Shown here piece by piece: positions 37,690 to 47,738 of a stretch of DNA of 64,000 nucleotides. Below the pieces are notes generated by a model. It did not search any database. It was not told the origin of the DNA and was given only the letters and a program-made list of their open reading frames with translations. A program made the position numbers and the translations under genes. How positions within the stretch are numbered: the first letter of the stretch is position 1; every line of letters starts with the position of its first letter. Origin of the DNA: Tritrichomonas musculus (taxonomy: Eukaryota > Parabasalia > Tritrichomonadida > Tritrichomonadidae); contig JAPFFF010000018.1 in NCBI GenBank assembly GCA_039105265.1, positions 1,798,001 to 1,862,000 on the forward strand. Reading direction: 5' to 3'.

Positions 37690-38450
37690 TTTTATCAAAT
37701 AATAATTAATATAGATCATGGGATTCAGAAGGTGCAATTGTTATTGCAAAAGGTACTGATTCATTATATATGACAGCATTTGTAATGCAATAAACTTAGG
37801 GATGCATTGCATGAAAAGAGCCATCAATTTCAATTATATGGCAGGTGGCAATGCAGTCAAGTCCCCAAGGAATTATAAACGAAATCATTTTCTGATACTG
37901 TTTCAGTTCATTCTTTCAATGACTTATTAGTGTTATGTATTTTAATATTCCCTGAATAGTATTTAAGCATTTCAGTTATATCGTGCCTCCCCCATTTTGG
38001 CGATGAGCCTTTTTGCTCAGAGTCCAGTAAATATTGCATTAAGAAATTCTTTATACACTCTGGACATTTATGCTTGCTATGTATTCAACAATCTTTAACC
38101 AATTAAAGTTATTTTTTACAAAAACCTTAACTGTTTCCACATTTGGTATTAAAACAATTAAAAAATTGGGGCACCGACTCTTTTGTAATTATGTTAACTG
38201 CTTTGTTGCGACTATTTTTGCTTTGTTTTTGAACTAGATAATCTGTATCAACCAACAATGCAAATTGCACATAACTATCGAAATCAAAATCATTTCGCAT
38301 AGAAGGAACAATTTCAATTAAGTTTTGTGCAGTTTCTAGATTCTCATTTTCTTCAATAAGACCTTCTTTCTATGTTTTGTAATATATGAATTTTTCATCA
38401 TTATCTTTTGGAGATATTTATGATTTTGGGAAATTGATATTCATAGAAAA
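37690..38450 (-). mobile_element. Decayed MULE-like DNA transposase remnant
   Basis: Minus-strand pieces, in several frames with stops: EIVPSMRNDFDFDSYVQFAL, then VDTDYLVQKQSKNSRNK; HKCPECIKNFLMQYLLD; and HIIEIDGSFHAMHP followed by VYCITNAVIYNESVPFAI. The last has the look of the first catalytic Asp block (DGSF) of Mutator-like DDE transposases. No target-site duplication or clear TIR was found, so the ends are uncertain. Assignment rests on motif style only. Confidence 0.4.
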
Positions 38451-38541
38451 ATAGAAAACATCATTAAAATCAAATTTTTCAAAATTTTTCATTTTATTAA
38501 GCACGTTTAAAATTTTTTTCAATTAAATTTGAATGTGAAAA

Positions 38542-40404
38542 ATGGAAAATGATGCTTCCCAAATTCTCAATGATATTATAAAGAAAGCAGAAGATTCATT
38601 AAATGTTGACGACGAAATTGATACTATTACTCAAGCTAGACAGCTTTTGCAGTCATGGACAAATAATACCGAATCATTCAAAACAAAAAGTCAGAAAAAT
38701 GATGCATCAATCAAAAAAGTTACTAAGACAGCTAAATACAGAAAACTTGATGCACCAATGATGGTAGCAAAAAAAGTCACCAATCGTCCATCTGTTGATC
38801 CAACTTTAATAATTGAGGCTAGACTTGCACATGTTAGGGAAATGAAAGCAAAGCGTCTTGAGCGCATGGAGAATAGAGAGAAAAATTCAGTTTCGAGTAA
38901 AAGCCAAGCTTCGTCAGTATCATCCATAGATATTCCAGATATTAATGCTGAAATTAATTCATACCGTATGAAAATGGCTGAAAGAATGAAAGAAAAGCAA
39001 AAAGAACTAGATGAAAGATCACGAAGAAAGCAAAAAAACAAAGTTATCGATGAGAATATGGCATTATTAATCGCCCAAGAAAATGAAGATAAAGCTAAAA
39101 TAGAAGATAACGACGATATATATGATGAATCATTTAAATGCTTAGTGCAATCATTCCGCCAGTTTCAAATTCATTTTAGAAAAAAAATATTCTTCTTAAA
39201 ATGGGTTTCTGAATGTAAATTCGAAACAAAAACCTATAAAAAAGCAGAAAAATTGAGTAACTTTCGTAGAAAATCTTCCGCATTCTCTATTTGGAAAAGT
39301 CAGCATCGTCGAAGGCAGCAAGAAAGAGAAGTATCAATGCTTGAAAGGAATTTGCGCCATGAAAAGCAATTGGAATCAATAGCTGATCAAAGATATGCAC
39401 TTAATACACTACGTAAAGCATTAATTCAATGGAAAATCAAATATAAATCTTCAATCGAATATAAAACCATTGAAGAACAGCATATACTTAGAAGAAATTT
39501 CATTACCTCTAAAATTGATTTTAACCAAATTGAAACTAATTCACCAGAACCTAAAAATGAGCCAAAAGTTTTAAAGATTCCAAAAGCAAAAATAAAAAAT
39601 ATAAAAATTGATCCTAAATTTGAAGCGATGACAAAAAGAATGGAAGAACAAAAAGCAAAAAGGCTTAAAAAGGCTCAGAAAGAAGCAGAAGAAATAGCAT
39701 TCATAGATGAAAAAAGTTATAAGAAGAAAATGGAAATTCAAAGAAAGAAGAAAGAAGAGCACAGGCTATTTCTTGAACAAGAAAAAGTTAAACGGGAAGT
39801 TATAAAGCAAAAGCAAGAGCAATATCAAAGAGATTCTCAAAGGAAAAAGTATTGCGAGCAAATTTCACAAAATTTCAGATTAAATAAACTAAAATCAAAC
39901 CAATTTAATCAATGGAAAAAGATTTTATCGATAAGGAGCCAATTGGAATCTATTGCTCATAATCACTATATTAACCATTTAGCATCATCATCACTTAAAG
40001 GATTCATATTATTTTCAAAAGATAAAAAGAATCAAAGAGATCAAAATGCTAGTGCGAAATTTAACTGTTTTGTTCTTCAAAAATCGTTTTATTATTGGGT
40101 GAATGAATATACAAAGTTCAAAACATTAGAAATGCAAGTTTTACATATTTCAAATCAATGGAGATTACGAAGGGCATTAGATATTCTTTTTGAAGAGAAA
40201 TTGAAAAGAAGGAAAGCTAAATATTCAAAAGCTGCTCGCCACGCTAATAGAGTGCTATTAAGAAAGTTTTTCAATGCATGGCCTATTGGTTGCAGAATTC
40301 TTAAAAATGAAGAAGAGAGAGAAAGCAATCGTAACGAACTAATGTCAAAAGCATTGCAATTTCTTGAAGAAATTGATTCTGACGATTTTGATGATGAAAT
40401 CTAA
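38542..40404 (+). CDS. Sfi1/CCDC191-like coiled-coil protein
   Basis: 620 residues, highly charged and helical. Scattered Trp-centred units resemble Sfi1-type centrin-binding repeats: FFLKWVSECKF (~215), AFSIWKSQHRR (~250), ALIQWKIKYKS (~295), QFNQWKKILSI (~455), SFYYWVNEYTK (~515), ISNQWRLRRAL (~540) and FFNAWPIGCRI (~580). They are separated by long K/E/R helices. The order helix, W-units, charged coiled coil and W-units recalls CCDC191 and other Sfi1-repeat proteins of centrosomes and basal bodies. A role at the trichomonad basal body or pelta-axostyle is an inference. The frame is intact from the ATG at 38542. Confidence 0.65.
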   Translation: MENDASQILNDIIKKAEDSLNVDDEIDTITQARQLLQSWTNNTESFKTKSQKNDASIKKVTKTAKYRKLDAPMMVAKKVTNRPSVDPTLIIEARLAHVREMKAKRLERMENREKNSVSSKSQASSVSSIDIPDINAEINSYRMKMAERMKEKQKELDERSRRKQKNKVIDENMALLIAQENEDKAKIEDNDDIYDESFKCLVQSFRQFQIHFRKKIFFLKWVSECKFETKTYKKAEKLSNFRRKSSAFSIWKSQHRRRQQEREVSMLERNLRHEKQLESIADQRYALNTLRKALIQWKIKYKSSIEYKTIEEQHILRRNFITSKIDFNQIETNSPEPKNEPKVLKIPKAKIKNIKIDPKFEAMTKRMEEQKAKRLKKAQKEAEEIAFIDEKSYKKKMEIQRKKKEEHRLFLEQEKVKREVIKQKQEQYQRDSQRKKYCEQISQNFRLNKLKSNQFNQWKKILSIRSQLESIAHNHYINHLASSSLKGFILFSKDKKNQRDQNASAKFNCFVLQKSFYYWVNEYTKFKTLEMQVLHISNQWRLRRALDILFEEKLKRRKAKYSKAARHANRVLLRKFFNAWPIGCRILKNEEERESNRNELMSKALQFLEEIDSDDFDDEI

Positions 40405-40784
40405 AGTTCCTAGTAGATTTGGTATGCTTTTTTTTTTTTTTAAGACATCAGCTTTTCTTTTTGATGTAAAGATTATTATTTTTTTATCTCGCTAAGTGCA
40501 AAACATAAAATTTGCATATAGTTCTAGTAATCGCTTGTGAATTTACTGGAATTAACAAGCGATTAATTGTATGAATGTAATTATTTTATTATTTATTTTA
40601 ATAAAAAGATTCTGATTTCTAATATGTTTAATTAAACAATTATAATTTTGGTTCAAAGTATGCACTATAACTAATACAATACAAGATTGTGTGCATTCTG
40701 ATTTCTATATATCAAGGAGTATATGAATTATGATTTTGAAGCATTAGTTAGCCGGCCAGATATGTATCGTACTTATTATTTATA
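40405..40784. other. Intergenic region, no gene seen
   Basis: AT-rich spacer between two plus-strand genes. No RNA gene or repeat is recognised. Confidence 0.5.
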
Positions 40785-41831
40785 ATGTGGGATATACAAC
40801 CTGATTGGAAAGACCTAAAATCTTTTTATGTTTGTTTTGGTAAATCAAAATATCAAATTGTTCGTAACGATGGCATTTTATCTTGTACTGACTCATCTGT
40901 TCAAGTTGATAACCTTCAAAAAGGCTCTTTCACTATCTCTACAAAAGAAGGCCAATGTTCATTTATTGCACCAAAGAAGATTATTCAAATACATAAAGGA
41001 AATTCTATTAATTGCGTTGATATTTCACCAAATGGCAATGAAATTCTTTCTGGTGATAGCAAAGGCAAACTTTTTTTGACATATATTGGAACAGAACCAG
41101 TTCCTCTTGAAGGTCCAACAGAAGATTTTGATGTTGAAGATTGTATATTTGATCCTTCTCATAAACTCTTCTTTTCATGTGGAGGTGATTTTCGAATTTA
41201 TGAATTCTCAGCAACAGAATATACGAAAACAAATCGGTTTGATGGGCATAGATCTTCTGTTAAGCATTTGGATGTCAAAGGGGATTATCTTTTCAGTGGC
41301 AGCTATGATTCAACAATTATACAATGGGATATTAATCGGAAGCAAAAAGTAACAACTTTTCAAATAGGAGGTCGAATCAATGATTTTTGCTTTACAAATA
41401 ATAATGTTATTATTTCAGCAACAGAAAGTAGCTTAGTTGCTGTTGACCTTAAAACAGGTCTTCCATCAGCAGCACCAAATACTGGTAATTCTGGCTCAGC
41501 TTCATTTAATAGTATTTCATCATTTAACAATGATGTTGTTACTTGTACAGATGAAGGCGAAGTTATTATTTGGGACATTCGAAATACTGATACACCTGCA
41601 GGAAAATGGAGATGGTATGATAGTCCAATAAATAAAGTTCGATATACAAATAATGGAAGACTGTTTTCCTTATCAAATGATGGAACTACAGCAAACATTG
41701 ATGTTCGTGAACAAAAGTCACTCGCTTTACTAGGAACTCAAGCTTATGCACCCGCTCATGACATTGCGTTTAACGATGTTTCTGCTTGGGTAGCTGATGG
41801 AGAAGGTAGGCTTTACAACTTTGATTTGTGA
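40785..41831 (+). CDS. PAAF1: PAAF1/Rpn14-like WD40 protein
   Basis: 348 residues forming a WD40 propeller. The N-terminus (IQPDWKDLKSF) and the segment GSFTISTKEGQCSFIAPKKI followed by IQIHKGNSINCVDIS match the unusual N-terminal region of human PAAF1 (IQSDW, then FLAPYTTFSRIHTKSITCLD). Later blades include RFDGHRSSVKHLDV, DYLFSGSYDSTIIQWDI, GEVIIWDIRNTDTPAGKW and a final AWVADGEGRLYNFDL. PAAF1/Rpn14 is a chaperone that binds proteasomal ATPases and regulates 19S base assembly. Length and strand order agree. Other WD40 families are possible but match the N-terminus less well. Confidence 0.75.
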   Translation: MWDIQPDWKDLKSFYVCFGKSKYQIVRNDGILSCTDSSVQVDNLQKGSFTISTKEGQCSFIAPKKIIQIHKGNSINCVDISPNGNEILSGDSKGKLFLTYIGTEPVPLEGPTEDFDVEDCIFDPSHKLFFSCGGDFRIYEFSATEYTKTNRFDGHRSSVKHLDVKGDYLFSGSYDSTIIQWDINRKQKVTTFQIGGRINDFCFTNNNVIISATESSLVAVDLKTGLPSAAPNTGNSGSASFNSISSFNNDVVTCTDEGEVIIWDIRNTDTPAGKWRWYDSPINKVRYTNNGRLFSLSNDGTTANIDVREQKSLALLGTQAYAPAHDIAFNDVSAWVADGEGRLYNFDL

Positions 41832-41962
41832 ATATGAATTCTTAAATAAAAATATGGTCCATTAATGTTAAGATTTTATTATTTATTTTTAAATGATAGC
41901 ATTAAACAAAATAATTTAATTATAATCATAAAAATGTTAAGTAAAACATAGAAAGGAATAAA

Positions 41963-43237
41963 TTACTTCCCCTTAATAGTGTTAATAATGGTTTTAACTG
42001 AATCATAAAGGCATACAGTAATAAATATTGGACCTAAGACTAATGAAAACCAAGAAACTGCCCTTTTAACTTTTGATCCTTCTTTGCAAATATTTAGATA
42101 ATACAATGATGGCAATATGTAAATTAATAATGGTGCTGAAATGCCGCCCACAACACCAAAAATTAAATTAACTTTTGTAACAGTAACAGCAATTAGACCA
42201 GCAAGCATCAATAAAACAATTCCGATAATATTATGTCGCATTGGTGACATTTCCGAACTAAAAAGAAGGTCATTAACTGATAAACGAGTTGCAAAAATAA
42301 GTATTGGAGTTGTTAAAACCAATATAATGGAGTAACAAATTTTGATTACAAAAGTAAACACTTGTCCTTTGGGGTAATAATTCAATACTATGGGATCTTT
42401 AATATCATTGAATAATGTTAAATATGGGAAAATGCCGCCAACTAAATATAAAGTTGTTGCACATATTGTAACAAGAAGCATTACTAAATTTTCTCTAAAT
42501 TTGGTTGGGTTCTCAAGTTTAACGAGAGTTGGAAAAATTGAAGGATGGCAAGTGTATGATGATGCTTGAATAGCTAAAGAGGGGAGTACTTGGTTGATAT
42601 CAAATTTAAATATTTTAAGTTGTCCTTTAGGATCGAAAGGATGAACGCTTTTAGAAAAATAATAAATTGAATGAAATATGTAGCATGCAATCAATGCAAC
42701 AGAAAGAAGAGATACAAATGAAAGCGAGTGCATCGACTTAAGTAAAACAAGAGGGAGATCAATAGCAAATTGTAAAACAAATACAACGAACCATCTATTT
42801 TTCAAAAATGCTGGAACACCGTTTTTTTCTTCTAGCACTGAAATTAACATTGATGATGAAAATTGGAGATATAAAATTGTTCCTCCAAACATTAAAAGAA
42901 CTGTCGCTAAATCTGGAATCCACTGAAGATTCCTAAATGGGAATGCATTTCTAATCATTCTGGGGTAATCGATAACGTTTGTTTTTCTTTCGCAATCAAT
43001 CAAAATTGAAAAAGAAAAGCATGATAGCGAAGCAATAGAAAGAATAATGATGAGGTTGGTTCCAATGCCACTGCAGAAGCAGTAAGGGATTCCTAAAAGT
43101 CCAACTCCTGTGATCACATTTGTTAGCACAGCAACAGCTCGGAAAAGAGTAATTTTATTCTTTTCTCCTCCACTATCTTTGTCTTCCGTGGAAAGGAGTG
43201 GTTCTGTATTAAATTTGCCAGACTCGCTACTTTGCAT
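41963..43237 (-). CDS. AAAP-family amino-acid transporter
   Basis: 424 residues with about 11 predicted membrane helices. The first helix carries the family signature TNVITGVGLLGIPYCFCSGI (unwound GxGxLxxP region), followed by many hydrophobic spans (LIIILSIASLSCFSFSILI, FVVFVLQFAIDLPLVLL, IVLLMLAGLIAVTVTKVNLI). The hydrophilic N-terminus (~30 residues) is typical of eukaryotic SLC32/36/38 relatives. It should carry neutral amino acids with H+ or Na+ across the plasma or lysosomal membrane; the substrate cannot be told. It ends 131 bp from the convergent PAAF1-like gene. Confidence 0.88.
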   Translation of the reverse strand: MQSSESGKFNTEPLLSTEDKDSGGEKNKITLFRAVAVLTNVITGVGLLGIPYCFCSGIGTNLIIILSIASLSCFSFSILIDCERKTNVIDYPRMIRNAFPFRNLQWIPDLATVLLMFGGTILYLQFSSSMLISVLEEKNGVPAFLKNRWFVVFVLQFAIDLPLVLLKSMHSLSFVSLLSVALIACYIFHSIYYFSKSVHPFDPKGQLKIFKFDINQVLPSLAIQASSYTCHPSIFPTLVKLENPTKFRENLVMLLVTICATTLYLVGGIFPYLTLFNDIKDPIVLNYYPKGQVFTFVIKICYSIILVLTTPILIFATRLSVNDLLFSSEMSPMRHNIIGIVLLMLAGLIAVTVTKVNLIFGVVGGISAPLLIYILPSLYYLNICKEGSKVKRAVSWFSLVLGPIFITVCLYDSVKTIINTIKGK

Positions 43238-44137
43238 AATAAATTATTTTTTGAAAATTAGACCAAATATAATTTCATTTTTTTTTTTTTATCAAAATTC
43301 AACGATCACATTCAAATTTTTATTTTTGTTAAATAATCAATTTACATATTTGAATTCAATATTTTTTTCCCTGTTTTTTATATAATAATTAGTATTGTTA
43401 TCACATGACAAATAAAAGAAGGAAGATTTAATAATGTTTGAATAAAAAAAAAAAAAAAACAATCGCATTTTCAATTACCATCGTTTTATTTTTGAATCAA
43501 TTGAAAATTTTCATAATCGGTATAATATATATTACTTCAGCCTTGGTTCTAATTTCAATATTATTCTATACGATATTAGATTGAGTATCAAACTTTTATA
43601 AACTTGATATTGAAGCAATAATATCAAATTTTAAAAGGATTCTCATCATATTTGAACTTTCGTTTGTTTGGATAATAATTTTTTATTATTATAATATTCC
43701 CAATGGAAAAAAAGAAAGGACATCACGAAAAAATTTATTGGTATTGATTACATGATCATCACATTATCTACATGCAAGAAATAATTGATTAATAATAAAA
43801 TTGAATGGATATTGTTATTATCATTATTAAATTGAAAATAAATACTTAATTTTCCCTAAATCAGCCTTTATGAAAAAAAATCTTGAGTATTTCTGGTGAA
43901 AAAATAATGATTTAGGGAAAATACTCTGAAAGTTAGAAGTAGTGAAGTATGAGCTTTACAAAGTAGAGCTAAAATAATGATCATAATAACAATTAGTTTT
44001 ATAAATGAGAAGAAGCAGAAAAGAAATTTCTTTGCGAAGATAAATAAATGAATGTATAGAAGTCGGTATATCCTAAAATAGCTTTTATAAATCAATCAAA
44101 TATAAAAAAAAATATAAATGGGAAAAAAATTAACAAA
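43238..44137. other. Intergenic region, no gene seen
   Basis: About 900 bp of AT-rich DNA with an A run near 43447-43459. A 75-codon minus-strand frame (43868-44095) is hydrophobic AT-rich chance sequence. Confidence 0.5.
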
Positions 44138-44737
44138 TTAACAACAACCTGAGCTTGTTTCTTCTTTTTGTAATACTAATTGAACAGGTTTATTTTCTTC
44201 AAAGTTTGGAGGTTTGATAAGATCGTTAACAAGTTTTGTAAAAGCTTCGTTTATATTTTCACCTGTTTTTGCTGATACTAAAGCACTATGTTGTATTTTA
44301 TATTTCTTTTTCCATTCTTCAACGTTTTGTTCAGGAACTGCAAAATTGCCTAAATCAGTTTTATTACCAAGAAGAAGAACTGGCATAACTGACATTGCGT
44401 TTACATTAACAACATCAAGAAACATTTCAAGATAAATCTCGAGTTCATTGAATGATTGAACATTTGTAACGTCATATACTAAAACTAGACCATTTGAACC
44501 TCTTAAAAGTGATGGAGCAACACTTCGGAATCTTTCTTCGCCAGCTGTATCCCAAAGCATCAGTGTTACTTCTGTATCATTGATTTTGATTGAGTGTGTG
44601 AAAAATCCAGCTCCAATTGTGCTTAAACTATCTTCACGAAAAGAATCATTGCAATAGCGGTTGATGATTGATGTTTTTCCAACCGAAGCAACACCAAGAA
44701 CAACAACTTTTAAGTCAATACTTGAGTACCTGCTCAT
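44138..44737 (-). CDS. Rab-family small GTPase
   Basis: 199 residues from the ATG at 44737; the frame is open a little further, but only to non-ATG codons. All five G motifs are present: GVASVGKTS (P-loop), an effector loop with STIGAGF (Thr of G2), WDTAGEERF (G3), NKTD (G4) and SAKTG (G5). The C-terminus ends SSGCC, a double-cysteine geranylgeranylation signal, so it acts on endomembranes in vesicle transport. The loop TIGAGFFTHSI and DTAGEERFRSV fit the Rab5/21/22 group loosely. Subfamily is not assigned. Confidence 0.92.
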   Translation of the reverse strand: MSRYSSIDLKVVVLGVASVGKTSIINRYCNDSFREDSLSTIGAGFFTHSIKINDTEVTLMLWDTAGEERFRSVAPSLLRGSNGLVLVYDVTNVQSFNELEIYLEMFLDVVNVNAMSVMPVLLLGNKTDLGNFAVPEQNVEEWKKKYKIQHSALVSAKTGENINEAFTKLVNDLIKPPNFEENKPVQLVLQKEETSSGCC

Positions 44738-45445
44738 CCAACTCAACTAAATTGAAGTAATTGAAATTTTCAGATATTTTACAATTATTCAAATGTAAAT
44801 AAAAATTTTTGTCACTTTGTTCAATAATGCTTATTATTATGAGTTGCCAAATTTAATTAATCATTTTACATGATGAAATGGTTTACCATAGATTTTAAAA
44901 GAGAACTGAAAAATTCAAAAGAGTGGAACATGGATCTCTTTCAAAATTGTATAAACTCATTATTACATTTAATCTTTTATCTAAAATTTTTCTTGGGAGA
45001 TATAATTAATAATTTTATATTTGGATTTAAAAGATTTTTTTTAATATATTTTTTTATAGATTTAGTAATAATTTCAGAGAAAACTGTGATAAAAAAAAGA
45101 TAAAAAATTGAATTCAATTGATCAAGGTTTAAGATTTTATCACGCAATTTGATAAAATTGAATTTATTTTTTCAAAGAAATAAAATCTTTTTTATTTCAA
45201 TTGAAAAATGTGGTCAAGGTCCAACTTGTATTTATATTCATTTTACTTTCTATAACAGAAAAACGCAATTCAAAGTATTTGCTTATTGGAAATCATTGTT
45301 TTATTTTTTAATATTAAACGCTTTGTAGAAATTCATTAAATGAAGTTCATTTTGTCCATTTTTATATCATATGAACTTTTTGAGACAATTTTGGTTACCC
45401 TCACAAATTTGTGATGCAAATGTCAAGTTTTGGTAGATTTTTTTT

Positions 45446-45537
45446 CTTGAACTTTTTCCCAAAAATACATTCAATTTTCCTATCGTACCCTAGTACTCAA
45501 TTTACTTGAACTTTTTCCCAAAATTGCATTCAATTTT
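45446..45537. repeat. 32-bp direct repeat, 59-bp period
   Basis: CTTGAACTTTTTCCCAAAA followed by CATTCAATTTT occurs at 45446-45477 and again from 45505, with a couple of mismatches and a 59-bp offset. A local tandem duplication. Confidence 0.65.
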
Positions 45538-46050
45538 TTTGGTGATCAAAATTCGAAAGAGGCACGGGTCCATAAAAAAAAATTATTTCTTTTTGATATT
45601 TAGTATTTTAATTTTACATCTATATACAATTATTTTTGTATTATACTTTGTTGAATTTTGTTCCACGGATTCAGCTATTAAATCAAATTTATTTTTCATA
45701 AAAATTTGAATGGTTTATATGTATTTCTCACAAATTTATTTTGTAACTAAATGCTGAATTCAAGGAAGTTCAATAATTAATATAGTAATTAATTTCGTTA
45801 TATAAACGTATAAAATATGAATAAATCTATATTTACCTCAAATCACAATTTTTACGAGATTTATACTCATCTTATTATTTGATTAATACAAAAATTATTT
45901 TAAATGATATATTTAAATACTTTCAATATAATTATCTGCTTTTATGACAATATGATAAATGATATTAGTTTTCTTCATCATTTTTGATGTGATTTATAAT
46001 TGAATAGTTTATTTTTTAACGTACGAAAAAACAATTCAAATAAAAAGAGT

Positions 46051-46076
46051 GAATCCTAGCTGAATTGGTGGAGCAC
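46051..46076 (+). pseudogene. tRNA 5'-half-like fragment
   Basis: CCTAGCTGAATTGGTGGAG followed by CAC resembles the D arm of a tRNA and keeps an A-box-like TAGCTGAATTGG, but no anticodon or T arm follows; the sequence passes straight into a T-rich run. It is likely a tRNA fragment or chance. Confidence 0.3.
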
Positions 46077-46678
46077 TTTTTTGATTTTTTTTGATATATC
46101 ATCAAATGATAAATGATACAATTAATGAACATGTTTTTGAAAATCAAACATTAATATATATCAAATAATTGGTGATAGAGATTTTTTTCTGTTATTTTTC
46201 ATTAATCATTTGAGTTATGGCTTATGAAATGCAATTAAATATAAACAACTAATAATAATAAATATGAATCGATGCTTCATTCCTACATAATACAAATAAG
46301 ATATGAATTATGATCATTTTAAAATATAATATCATCTCCTTCATATCAGTTGAAAATTCCAATTGGTTGGCATAAATATAATGATATACACTGCTATAAC
46401 AACAATCAGTAATATGAAATGATAAAATCAAGTTTGAGTATTCAAAAAGTTTGATGTGAAGTGAGCACCCGTACCTCTAATTCGAAAAAAAAAAACTAAT
46501 TTTAAGATTAAAAATAGAAAAGAATAAACAAATAAATAATTCATTTTTTATTCATTAAGATTTTATATCTAGTTAATGGAGAATTTATGGATAAATTTGA
46601 TTGATTGTATTAACAAAGTGCATTATTTGATCATAAAGATATCGAAAAGGCTTGGCAACTTTAGCTAAATTGTAATAA

Positions 46679-46914
46679 TTAAGGTACAAATCTCATACGT
46701 TACCCAACCGCAATTTTTTTTGACATTTATTTAATTTTTCGACATGTTATATAAAAAATAATAAAAAAAAAATTTAATTGAATTATATAAAAAATAAAGT
46801 TCAGAAATCAAAATCCGACACCAATTGAAATCTAAACTTTTTCTGGGAGGGTGCTTTTCTTAAAATTTTAACATTCCTTTTTTCAATTTTTAACGTATGA
46901 GATTTGTACCTTAA
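46679..46914. mobile_element. ~0.23-kb MITE with TIRs and TTAA/TA flanks
   Basis: Perfect 24-bp inverted ends. The left reads TTAAGGTACAAATCTCATAC then GTTA (46679-46702); the right is its exact reverse complement (46891-46914). The flanks are compatible with a TTAA duplication (piggyBac-like) or a TA duplication (Tc1/mariner-like). The interior is AT-rich with no frame. Confidence 0.75.
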
Positions 46915-47190
46915 ACTCTTTTGCAAATATTTTTCAATAATTGGAATTTTATATAATGCAATTAGCCGATTTTTATTCAGTATTATATACTATAACATAC
47001 TATATTATTTCGTATTAATTTGATAGAAAATATATTTTGATGCATAAAAAAAGTGTAATCGAAAATCAGTTTTTACTGATTAAAAATATATATATGATGT
47101 GCCATCAAAGAAAAAAATGAAATAGTTCTGATGAAATAAGAAAACTTAATAAATAATATAAACAAATAGTAAGTTAATAATAATAATCTT
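46915..47190. other. Spacer, nothing seen
   Basis: AT-rich 3' flank of the small gene at 47191-47649. Confidence 0.4.
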
Positions 47191-47649
47191 TCAAGAAAGA
47201 GTATTGAACGATTGATGTTTTTCATTATGGTATTCGCATGAATCATCGAAATTGCAGCAATCCAATTGATCAAAATCGATAAATTCGTCATGCTCATCGA
47301 AAATTGAGTCTTTTTGTTCAAAATTAAAACTTTTTGTTCTCCTTAAATTAGATTTTTGTTTTTCAACATGCATTGGACAATTTTGATTTAATTGCAATGA
47401 ATGATAAATAGAATCTGTATATACAACTTTCATTATATTTTGAATAACATCATTTGAAAGTTGAGATGAAATAGCATTAATAAAAGAATTGTGATCGAAA
47501 TCATCTATATTATAATTATTATTGTCTTGATAGCTAGCAAAATTCGAAAAGAGCTGACTTTGTGACGCTGAATGAATTATATGAGGAGAGAATTTTGTTT
47601 CCCATTGTAAATGTTCCAACCATATCGAAGGATCTGGGAAAAAAGCCAT
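47191..47649 (-). CDS. Small hypothetical protein, 152 residues
   Basis: An intact frame from an ATG at 47649 with non-random composition. The N-terminus MAFFPDPSIWLEHLQWETKF is Trp/Phe-rich, the middle is Asn/Asp-rich with predicted helix (SQLSNDVIQNIMKVVYTD), and the C-terminus is acidic with cysteines (DQLDCCNFDDSCEYHNEK). A basic patch LRRTKSFNF could be a phosphorylation site. No domain is recognised. It sits downstream of the Q-rich protein gene on the same strand with an A run (~47678-47705) between them. Confidence 0.5.
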   Translation of the reverse strand: MAFFPDPSIWLEHLQWETKFSPHIIHSASQSQLFSNFASYQDNNNYNIDDFDHNSFINAISSQLSNDVIQNIMKVVYTDSIYHSLQLNQNCPMHVEKQKSNLRRTKSFNFEQKDSIFDEHDEFIDFDQLDCCNFDDSCEYHNEKHQSFNTLS

Positions 47650-47738
47650 AATTCCTCCTTATAACGATAATTTGACTAAAAAAAAAAAAAAAAAAAAAAA
47701 AAAAACTTTTTGAGAAAGATAGAAATTTTTAGATTTGT

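Larger units (their letters stand above)
44738..46678. other. Long intergenic region
   Basis: AT-rich region without a convincing protein gene. It holds a direct repeat (45446-45537) and a tRNA 5'-half-like fragment (46051-46076). The remaining frames are low-complexity. Confidence 0.5.
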
